A DNA stretch of 11,284 nt. Origin: an uncultured Atopobium sp. (GTDB lineage: Bacteria; Actinomycetota; Coriobacteriia; Coriobacteriales; Atopobiaceae). The translations under genes were made by a program, and so were the position numbers. Positions within the stretch are counted from its first letter, which is position 1, and the number at the start of each line of letters is the position of its first letter. This document shows positions 6,061-11,284 of the stretch, in pieces. The DNA lies in assembly GCA_946999785.1 (NCBI GenBank), contig CAMQEO010000032.1, positions 1 through 11,284 of the forward strand. The letters run 5' to 3'. Under the pieces are notes generated by a model that saw only the letters and a list, made by a program, of their open reading frames with translations, did not search any database and was not told the origin of the DNA.

Positions 6061-8322
6061 ATGAACTTTGAAGATAGAGTTCGCGAATTTTTAAGCCAAC
6101 ATAATGTGGCTCCCGAGGCAGCAACTGGTGAACAGCTTATGCAAGCATTGACAAGCGCTCTTCGCCAAATGCAGTTTGACGCGCCAAAAACTCAAGGTAA
6201 GCGTAAACTGTATTACTTTTCTGCTGAGTTTTTGGTAGGTCGTCTGCTTCGTGCCAATCTTATTAATTTAGGTTTGGTGGATAGAGCAGAAGCTCTTCTT
6301 CAAAGTTGGGGCACTACCTTGGCCGAGGTTGAGGATTGTGAGCCCGAGCCTTCATTAGGTAACGGTGGTTTAGGTCGTCTTGCAGCTTGTTTTATGGATT
6401 CAATTGCTTCACTTGGATTGCCTGGAGATGGTGTTGGTCTTAACTATCACTATGGATTATTCCGCCAAGATCTTTCTCAAGGTTATCAGCTTGAAGAGCC
6501 TAATCCTTGGATCGAGCGTGAATCTTGGCTTTGTTCTACTCCATTTACCTTTGATGTTCCTTTTGCATTTGGTAATTTACGCGCCAAGCTTTTTGACATT
6601 GAGGTACCTGGTTATAAAAACGGCGTTGTAAATCGTTTACATCTTTTTGATGTTGAAAATCCAGCTCCCGCACCTGAGCATGGTATTTCCTTTAATAAGA
6701 ATGATATTGAGCACTGCCTCACGTCATTTTTGTATCCTGACGACTCTGATGAAGCTGGACGTCTTTTGCGCGTATATCAGGAATATTTCATGGTTTGCGC
6801 AGGTGCTCAACTTATTCTTCATGAGATGGAAGAGGCGGGCCACCCACTTGACCAGCTCGATAAGTTTGTAGCTGTCCACATTAACGATACGCATCCTTCT
6901 ATGGTTATCCCCGAGCTTATTCGTCAGCTTGTTGCACGTGGTGTTTCGGTTGATAGAGCTGTAGAAATTGTAGAAAATACTTGTGCGTATACCAATCACA
7001 CTATATTGGCAGAAGCTCTCGAAACATGGCCAATTGACTTCATTTCTCGTGTTGCACCTCAACTTGTTCCTATTATTCAAGATCTTGATCGTCGTGCACG
7101 TCTGCGTACACAAAACGAAAAACTTGCTATTTTGGACAAGAACAACGTTGTTCACATGGCTCATATGGATGTTCATTTTTGTTGCAAAGTTAACGGAGTT
7201 GCTGCACTTCACACCAAGATTCTGGAAGAGTCAGAAATGCATGGCTTCTACCAGCTTTATCCTGATAAGTTTAACAACAAGACTAACGGTATAACTTTTA
7301 GACGTTGGCTTATGGGATGTAACCCCGACCTTGCCAATCTTATTACTCAAACCATTGGTGATGCATGGATTAAGGATGCTTCACAGTTAGAGCGCCTTCT
7401 TGATCATGTTAACGATGAAAATCTTCTGAACGCACTTGATGCTATTAAAACTTCTAATAAAAAACGTCTTGCTGCATGGCTTGAGAAAAAAGAGGGCGTT
7501 CAAATTGACACCAACGCTGTTTTTGACGTACAAATTAAACGTCTTCATCAGTATAAGCGTCAGCAAATGAATGCTTTGTATGCTATTTGGAAATATCTTG
7601 ATATTAAAAATGGACACATTCCTTCTCGTCCATTGGTAATGTTTTTTGCCGCAAAAGCTGCTCCTGCATATATCCTTGCAAAGGATATCATTCATGTGCT
7701 CCTTTGCCTTTCAAAGCTTATTGCAAATGATCCAGCGGTTTCTCCTTGGCTTAAGATTGTTGTTATCGAAAACTATAATGTAACAGTTGCTGAGCATCTT
7801 ATTCCTGCGGCTAATATCTCTGAGCAGATTTCACTTGCTTCTAAAGAGGCCAGTGGTACAGGCAATATGAAGATGATGGCAAATGGTGCGCTTACCTTGG
7901 GTACGCAAGACGGAGCCAATGTAGAGATCGTAAATCTTGTTGGCAAAGAGAATGCGTATGAGTTTGGTCGCACCTCAGAAGAGGTTATTAAACTTTACGC
8001 AACTAATGGTTATCATCCTACCGATTTCTGGAAGGGAAGCGATATTGAGCGTTTGATCGACTTTATCGTTTCGCCTGAGATGCTATCTATTGGTCAGTCG
8101 GAGAGCTTAACACGTGTTTACAAGGATCTTTTGTCGCACGACTGGTTTATGACTTTGCTTGATATCGAAGATTACATCAAGACTAAGGAACAATGTCTTG
8201 CCGACTTTGAAGATCGTCACGCTTGGATTAAGAAAACGCTCATTAACATAGCTCATGCAGGATTCTTCTCGTCTGATAGAACAATTGCAGAGTACAACCG
8301 TGACATTTGGCATTTAGTTTAG
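6061..8322 (+). CDS. glgP: Glycogen/maltodextrin phosphorylase, GT35
   Basis: This 753-residue PLP enzyme splits alpha-1,4-glucans with phosphate to give glucose-1-phosphate, saving ATP over hydrolysis. PLP is held by Lys604 in EASGTGNMK (596-604). K493, R494 and K499 in QIKRLHQYKRQ match the phosphate-contact residues K568, R569 and K574 of rabbit muscle phosphorylase. SLGNGGLGRLAACFMDS (98-114), HINDTHPSM (273-281), VNGVAALH (377-384) and NKTNGITFRRWL (406-417) are further family motifs. It ends FFSSDRTIAEYNRDIWHLV, a normal family C-terminus. It is somewhat shorter than E. coli MalP/GlgP (about 800) and lacks the N-terminal extension that carries regulation in animal enzymes. AGGAGG at 6046-6051 sets the start. 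Position in a maltodextrin uptake operon suggests a MalP role on imported oligosaccharides; action on stored glycogen is also possible. Confidence 0.96.
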   Translation: MNFEDRVREFLSQHNVAPEAATGEQLMQALTSALRQMQFDAPKTQGKRKLYYFSAEFLVGRLLRANLINLGLVDRAEALLQSWGTTLAEVEDCEPEPSLGNGGLGRLAACFMDSIASLGLPGDGVGLNYHYGLFRQDLSQGYQLEEPNPWIERESWLCSTPFTFDVPFAFGNLRAKLFDIEVPGYKNGVVNRLHLFDVENPAPAPEHGISFNKNDIEHCLTSFLYPDDSDEAGRLLRVYQEYFMVCAGAQLILHEMEEAGHPLDQLDKFVAVHINDTHPSMVIPELIRQLVARGVSVDRAVEIVENTCAYTNHTILAEALETWPIDFISRVAPQLVPIIQDLDRRARLRTQNEKLAILDKNNVVHMAHMDVHFCCKVNGVAALHTKILEESEMHGFYQLYPDKFNNKTNGITFRRWLMGCNPDLANLITQTIGDAWIKDASQLERLLDHVNDENLLNALDAIKTSNKKRLAAWLEKKEGVQIDTNAVFDVQIKRLHQYKRQQMNALYAIWKYLDIKNGHIPSRPLVMFFAAKAAPAYILAKDIIHVLLCLSKLIANDPAVSPWLKIVVIENYNVTVAEHLIPAANISEQISLASKEASGTGNMKMMANGALTLGTQDGANVEIVNLVGKENAYEFGRTSEEVIKLYATNGYHPTDFWKGSDIERLIDFIVSPEMLSIGQSESLTRVYKDLLSHDWFMTLLDIEDYIKTKEQCLADFEDRHAWIKKTLINIAHAGFFSSDRTIAEYNRDIWHLV

Positions 8323-8346
8323 TGTTCACGCACTTCGTGATACACT
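8321..8346 (+). other. Hairpin spanning the phosphorylase stop codon
   Basis: AGTGT-TCACG (8321-8330) pairs with CGTGA-T-ACACT (8336-8346): 10 bp with one bulged T and a CACTT loop. The stem includes the last two bases of the TAG stop codon (8320-8322). TAAATG follows rather than a T-run, so it is not a standard terminator. It could set an mRNA end or reduce read-through into the ATPase gene, but this is inference. Confidence 0.5.
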
Positions 8347-8418
8347 TAAATGCAGGTAATTGAGGGGATAATGGCATTACGCCGAACATATAAGGTGTGT
8401 TGATAGAAAGGATTAATC

Positions 8419-9603
8419 ATGGCAGAGGTAAAGCTTCAGCATATCGAGAAAATTTATCCTAATACCGAGAAACAAAAGGGTGCTAAAAAGCATAAACATA
8501 ACCTCAAAGTAACCGACGAGGGTGTTGTAGCGGTAGAGGATTTTAATCTTGACATTGCTGATAAGGAATTTATCGTACTCGTAGGTCCTTCTGGTTGTGG
8601 TAAATCTACTACCTTACGTATGGTTGCTGGTTTGGAAGAAATCACCCGTGGTGATCTCCTCATTGGTGGCAAACGTATGAACGATATTCCTCCTCGTGAG
8701 CGTGATATCGCTATGGTATTTCAAAACTATGCTCTTTACCCTCATATGACTGTTCGTGCGAACATGGAATATCCTTTAAAGCTTCGGAAGATGGATAAGG
8801 ATCAAATAAAGCAACGTGTTGATCAAGCTGCAGAAATTTTAGGTATCACCGAGTACCTCGAGCGTAAACCAAAAGCTCTTTCAGGTGGTCAGCGTCAGCG
8901 TGTTGCTATTGGTCGTGCTATTGTTCGTGAGCCTAAAGTTTTGCTGATGGACGAGCCGCTTTCAAACTTGGATGCAAAGCTTAGAAACCAAATGCGTGCC
9001 GAGATTATTAAATTGCGCCAGCGCATTAACACCACCTTTATTTATGTTACACACGACCAAACCGAAGCTATGACGCTTGGTGACCGTATTGTAATTATGA
9101 AAGATGGTATGGTTCAACAGGTTGGTGCTCCTCAAGAGGTATTTGACCATCCTGCAAACCTCTTTGTAGCAGGCTTTATTGGTGTTCCTCAGATGAACTT
9201 CTATGACGCTCACTTAGGTCTTGATGATGAGGGTAAGTATGTTGTTGATCTTGCTGGTCATAAAGTTGTTTGCTCACCTGATAAGCAAGAGAATCTTAAG
9301 AAACATAATGTTAAACCTCAAGATATTACGTTGGGTGTTCGTCCCGAGCATATCGGTCTCTACGGTGAGGGTAACGATATGATTGAGGGTAAAATTGAAG
9401 TTACCGAGCCTATGGGTTCAACAGTACACCTTCATGTTAAGGCTTGTGGTTCTGATACCATTATCATTGCGCAGACCGCTAAGCTTGAAGGCGAGAATCC
9501 TGCGAGCTTACCAATTGGTAGCCCCATTCAGTTTACCTTTGGCGGTAATGTTATGCACTTGTTCAGTAAAGAGAACGAAAAGAATTTGGAATTTGGTGCA
9601 TAA
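8419..9603 (+). CDS. msmK: ABC transporter ATP-binding protein, MsmK/MsmX/UgpC/MalK type
   Basis: This 394-residue cytoplasmic ATPase powers sugar import through the two permeases encoded upstream. Walker A is GPSGCGKST (56-64), Q-loop Gln102 (FQNYALYPHM), signature LSGGQ (154-158), Walker B LLMDEP with Asp178 and Glu179, D-loop SNLDAKL, and switch His212 (THDQTEAM). From about residue 235 the C-terminal OB-fold/TOBE regulatory domain of carbohydrate-type ATPases follows (GVRPEHIGLY near 306). Between the first strand and VEDFNLDI there is a Lys/His-rich insert of roughly 18-20 residues (about 16-36) not found in MsmK or MalK of the usual length. The site AAAGGA (8407-8412) sets the start. 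It is the last gene of the operon. ATPases of this class often serve several sugar importers, so it may not be exclusive to this one. Confidence 0.93.
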   Translation: MAEVKLQHIEKIYPNTEKQKGAKKHKHNLKVTDEGVVAVEDFNLDIADKEFIVLVGPSGCGKSTTLRMVAGLEEITRGDLLIGGKRMNDIPPRERDIAMVFQNYALYPHMTVRANMEYPLKLRKMDKDQIKQRVDQAAEILGITEYLERKPKALSGGQRQRVAIGRAIVREPKVLLMDEPLSNLDAKLRNQMRAEIIKLRQRINTTFIYVTHDQTEAMTLGDRIVIMKDGMVQQVGAPQEVFDHPANLFVAGFIGVPQMNFYDAHLGLDDEGKYVVDLAGHKVVCSPDKQENLKKHNVKPQDITLGVRPEHIGLYGEGNDMIEGKIEVTEPMGSTVHLHVKACGSDTIIIAQTAKLEGENPASLPIGSPIQFTFGGNVMHLFSKENEKNLEFGA

Positions 9604-9624
9604 ACTCTCTTTTTAGGTTTTTTT

Positions 9625-9659
9625 ACCCACGGTGTGTCTGGTACGCACCGTGGGTTTTT
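9625..9659 (+). terminator. Strong rho-independent terminator of the sugar operon
   Basis: The core arms CCCACGGTG (9626-9634) and CACCGTGGG (9646-9654) pair perfectly. The stem extends outwards by A-T (9625/9655) and inwards by three more pairs, one of them T-G wobble, to a 5-nt loop. TTTTT follows at 9655-9659. It lies 21 nt after the ATPase stop codon and has no A-rich run on its left side, so it works for + strand transcription only. Confidence 0.93.
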
Positions 9660-9796
9660 GATATGCAATTTATACTTTTTTCTATATTGATTGAGTATTT
9701 ATTTTTATGAATAAAAAATTATCTTTATAAGCAAACAAGTACCTTTGTATTCTTTTAAAATCTTCGGTGCTAAACTGCTATAAGTTACGAAAATCT

Positions 9797-9826
9797 TTGT
9801 TTTGATAAACCTCATTTATTTATAAA
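9797..9826 (+). promoter_or_regulatory. Candidate sigma-70-type promoter
   Basis: TTGTTT (9797-9802) and TATAAA (9821-9826) are spaced 18 bp apart, which fits a housekeeping promoter, though each hexamer departs from consensus. Transcription would start near 9833 and leave a leader of about 100 nt before ATG 9935. Other AT-rich matches occur nearby, so this is only the best of several. Confidence 0.35.
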
Positions 9827-9920
9827 AAATATCTCTATTCGTGCTAATTCATGTTATATTTAATGTATACAATCATTTTAATGAATTATTTTGGAAGAGT
9901 TTATAAGCAGGCACAGCAAA

Positions 9921-9928
9921 AAGGGGAG
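9921..9928 (+). promoter_or_regulatory. Ribosome binding site that fixes the start at 9935
   Basis: AAGGGGAG sits 6 nt before ATG 9935. It favours this start over the in-frame ATG at 9851, which has no such site and would add 28 residues encoded by AT-rich, leader-like sequence. Confidence 0.75.
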
Positions 9929-9934
9929 TATACA

Positions 9935-10387
9935 ATGGAACGTTTAGAGTTTTCTGCTCGTTGCAACTGTATTGGATATGACGCATATGTTCTTGCAAAG
10001 CAGATGTCGCTCTCAGTTGATAAAACACGTCCTTGGTTTGATATGAATTGGAATGCTGAAGTCCCTGCAACTGCTGTCTTTACTCTTACGAAAGCAGAAC
10101 AGATGCATTTTCAGGCTGTTAAGTCTGCCCTTGCTCTTATTCGTAAAAAAATAAACGGTATTGCCCATGGAAAAACAATTAAACTTCCGTATTGGGCAAA
10201 CCAGAGAAAATATGATAGTTTGCATGATGATGCGCAAAATTGTGACTATCGCATTGCTAACGCGCGTTTAGTTGCACTTGCGCAGATATTATCGCAAGAA
10301 GGGTTTAATGTTCAATGGGTACAACCGCAAGAGCAGTTTGCTTATGTTATCTCGGGAAATACAATAACTTCTGATGTACGCTTCTAG
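9935..10387 (+). CDS. Hypothetical protein, 150 residues
   Basis: I do not recognise this protein. From ATG 9935 it has 150 residues with no signal peptide and no membrane segment, so it is probably cytoplasmic. The N-terminus MERLEFSARCNCIGYDAYVL has a Cys-x-Cys (10, 12); a third cysteine is at 103. A Trp-rich stretch follows (RPWFDMNWN, 32-40), then a likely helical part (about 52-75, TKAEQMHFQAVKSALALIRKKI). After that come KLPYWANQRKYDSLHDDA (about 83-100) and a second helix (ANARLVALAQILSQEGF). The end, VQWVQPQEQFAYVISGNTI, looks like paired strands. The small soluble alpha/beta pattern would suit a binding or regulatory domain, but no function can be assigned. It stands alone after a strong terminator and a good ribosome site supports translation. 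Its 3' end lies inside a short imperfect duplication (10378-10449). Confidence 0.75.
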   Translation: MERLEFSARCNCIGYDAYVLAKQMSLSVDKTRPWFDMNWNAEVPATAVFTLTKAEQMHFQAVKSALALIRKKINGIAHGKTIKLPYWANQRKYDSLHDDAQNCDYRIANARLVALAQILSQEGFNVQWVQPQEQFAYVISGNTITSDVRF

Positions 10388-10449
10388 AGTATTGTGCTTC
10401 AAACTTAACATAAACGCTTCTAGACTGCTGTACTTTGCACATAACTCAC
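10378..10449. repeat. Imperfect 36-bp tandem duplication
   Basis: ACGCTTCTAGA occurs at 10378-10388 and again at 10414-10424, exactly 36 bp apart. The bases after each copy also share scattered matches (T, TGT, CTT). This suggests an old tandem duplication that has since diverged. The first copy contains the TAG stop codon of the upstream gene, so the event took place at that gene's 3' end. Confidence 0.55.
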
Positions 10450-10523
10450 CTGAGCAAGTTTCCATGAGCTTATCATTTAACATTGGTAGTTCCTTAGATG
10501 TAGAAAATGTATAGTTTTGTTAA

Positions 10524-10551
10524 TCGGTGAACGGTCACATTTTTCGGTAAA
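10524..10551. promoter_or_regulatory. Candidate regulator site, TCGGT(G/A)AA repeats
   Basis: TCGGTGAA (10524-10531) and TCGGTAAA (10544-10551) are 20 bp apart, about two helical turns, and a further CGGTCACA lies between them. They are the least AT-rich part of the gap before the phosphate transporter. Direct repeats of about 8 bp are the usual form of phosphate-response (PhoP/PhoR-type) sites in actinobacteria, but the spacing does not match a known consensus exactly. This is a weak inference. Confidence 0.25.
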
Positions 10552-10586
10552 TACATGTAAAAATATATTTGTTTATAGATCTTTGG

Positions 10587-10630
10587 ATGACTTTATTGTA
10601 ATTGTTCATGAAGATGTTCGATAAAGTCAT
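10587..10630. repeat. 10-bp perfect inverted repeat with 24-nt loop
   Basis: ATGACTTTAT (10587-10596) and ATAAAGTCAT (10621-10630) are exact reverse complements, with two more possible pairs inside (T-G, G-C). No T-run follows on the + strand. It may be a hairpin in a leader RNA, an end-of-transcript structure, or a split operator. The loop holds two TGTTC copies (10603-10607 and 10615-10619). Confidence 0.55.
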
Positions 10631-10759
10631 TTGGTATCTCTAGGCGTATCGTGCTTGTTTAAAGGATGCTCCTTCTCTTGATTTTTATCTTGAGTGCATT
10701 CTGCAAGATTTTGGGACATACTTAGTTGTATAGATCTTGTTGAAACAAGCAGCACAACG

Positions 10760-10769
10760 AGGGAAAGGA
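10760..10769 (+). promoter_or_regulatory. Ribosome binding site that fixes the GTG start of the phosphate transporter
   Basis: AGGGAAAGGA ends 9 nt before GTG 10779. The next in-frame ATG (10806) lacks a comparable site, so the GTG is preferred. Confidence 0.75.
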
Positions 10770-10778
10770 ATCAACTTC

Positions 10779-11284
10779 GTGATTAGTTTCCAACAATTTC
10801 TTGGAATGCTTCAGGTTAACCCCTTTTTAGCAATTGTTGTTGTACTTGTTTTAGGAACAATTTTTGTTAATGGAGCAACGGATGCGGCAAACGCTATCGC
10901 AGAGCCTATAGGCACGAGGTCTATCAGCGTTAATGCCGCTATTTTTATGAGTGTTGTTTGCAACTTTGTTGGACTAGTTGTTATGAGCTTTATCTCCACT
11001 GCTGTTGCAGACACTATGAGCGGTATGGTCAATTTTGGTGGGGATACTCATGCAGCTCTTATTGCATTAGCGGCTGCAACCGTAGGTATTGTGGCTTGGG
11101 GAGTGGGAGCTTGGGTTTTTGGTATACCAACGTCTGAGTCTCACGCTTTAATTGCTGGTCTAACTGGCGCTGCATTGGCAGTATCAGGTGATTTAAGCGG
11201 CGTTAATATGGGGGAGTGGATGAAAGTGGTCTACGGCCTCATTTTTTCTTCCATTGCTGGTTATGCTGCTGGTTGGGTTGTTGT
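10779..11284 (+). CDS. Inorganic phosphate transporter, PiT family (partial)
   Basis: The first 168 residues of an integral membrane phosphate permease are present; the gene runs off the window. PiT proteins move phosphate, often as a metal-phosphate complex, driven by protons or sodium. A first membrane helix (about 14-32) leads into NGATDAANAIAEPIGTRSIS (31-50), the PiT signature usually written GANDVAN, here with Thr34 where Asn is common. PTSESHALIAGLTGA (117-131) is the second conserved segment, similar to the PxSxSHA(L/I)xGG pattern. Further hydrophobic stretches lie near 54-77, 91-115 and 150-168. The start is GTG 10779, chosen for its upstream ribosome site. It is separated from the sugar operon by a terminator and about 1.1 kb, so it belongs to another unit, perhaps controlled by phosphate. 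Confidence 0.88.
   Translation, partial: MISFQQFLGMLQVNPFLAIVVVLVLGTIFVNGATDAANAIAEPIGTRSISVNAAIFMSVVCNFVGLVVMSFISTAVADTMSGMVNFGGDTHAALIALAAATVGIVAWGVGAWVFGIPTSESHALIAGLTGAALAVSGDLSGVNMGEWMKVVYGLIFSSIAGYAAGWVV

Larger units (their letters stand above)
9660..9934 (+). other. AT-rich gap before the small unknown gene
   Basis: This stretch between the terminator and the next gene is strongly AT-rich and shows no coding potential that I can support on either strand. It holds the promoter candidate at 9797-9826 and an 8-bp inverted repeat, TAATTCAT (9845-9852) and ATGAATTA (9881-9888), spaced 28 nt apart. The repeat would fall in the leader of the transcript. Because the base composition is so skewed, short inverted repeats here may be chance. 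Confidence 0.6.
10388..10778. other. Intergenic stretch of about 390 bases without a convincing gene
   Basis: No + strand gene is visible between the unknown gene and the phosphate transporter. The stretch holds the second copy of the 36-bp duplication, the TCGGT(G/A)AA repeats (10524-10551), and the inverted repeat at 10587-10630. A 10-bp direct repeat, TATAGATCTT, occurs at 10574-10583 and 10729-10738; its second copy contains a TATAGA that could serve as a -10 element for the transporter but has no good -35. Two short minus-strand reading frames (10289-10483 and 10627-10719) are not strong enough to call. The length and repeat content fit a regulatory region. Confidence 0.55.

Noticed and set aside
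6724..7212. Long minus-strand open frame (162 codons) inside the phosphorylase gene
   Set aside because: It is antisense to a strongly conserved GT35 coding region and its translation resembles no protein; it follows from the codon use of the real gene.
9851..9934. ATG start that would lengthen the unknown protein by 28 residues
   Set aside because: The added part is AT-rich with no upstream ribosome site, and a clear site precedes ATG 9935.
10627..10719. Minus-strand 30-codon frame with hydrophilic, protein-like composition
   Set aside because: There is no ribosome site before its ATG, it is very short, and its stop lies in the inverted repeat.
1..11284. Search by eye for CRISPR arrays, insertion sequences, transposase or phage genes, tRNA and rRNA
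   Set aside because: No regularly spaced repeats, transposase-like proteins, terminal repeats or tRNA-like folds were seen.

Overview
The window carries a compact maltodextrin/glycogen-oligosaccharide utilisation operon, then an unrelated downstream block with one unrecognised small gene and the start of a phosphate transporter. All supported genes lie on the + strand. The DNA is AT-rich (about 40% GC by eye), with strong AGGAGG-type ribosome binding sites. A low-GC member of the Coriobacteriia (Actinomycetota; Atopobium/Fannyhessea/Lancefieldella type) fits best. Reasons are the Tat-type lipoprotein signal on the sugar-binding protein and the Lys/His-rich N-terminal insert in the ABC ATPase. 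This is an inference from protein style; a Firmicute cannot be excluded from sequence alone.

Region 1 (1-9660) is the sugar operon. A perfect 18-bp LacI-family operator (7-24) precedes a lipoprotein solute-binding protein (61-1404). An intercistronic stretch with hairpins follows, then two MalF/MalG-type permeases that overlap by one base (1529-2371, 2371-3210). A LacI-family regulator sits 5 nt downstream (3216-4238), followed by 4-alpha-glucanotransferase MalQ (4296-5942), an alpha-glucan/glycogen phosphorylase (6061-8322) and an MsmK/UgpC-type ATPase (8419-9603). A strong intrinsic terminator (9625-9659) closes the unit. The logic is complete. The lipoprotein captures a malto-oligosaccharide, the two permeases and the ATPase import it, MalQ reshuffles short chains into longer ones plus glucose, and the phosphorylase releases glucose-1-phosphate. 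The regulator probably represses the whole unit from the first operator. No amylase, glucosidase or phosphoglucomutase is present here.

Region 2 (9660-10778) is AT-rich. It has a weak promoter candidate, an unrecognised 150-residue protein (9935-10387), and about 390 bases with no convincing gene. That stretch holds an imperfect 36-bp duplication, a 10-bp inverted repeat and repeated TCGGT(G/A)AA elements.

Region 3 (10779 to the window end) is the N-terminal third or so of a PiT-family inorganic phosphate transporter that starts at GTG and is cut off by the window.

Most of the window is well-understood carbohydrate metabolism. I do not see a clearly new system. The points most worth a second look are the Tat-exported, cysteine-rich binding protein, the structured gap after it, the C-terminal tail of MalQ, and the 9935-10778 region.
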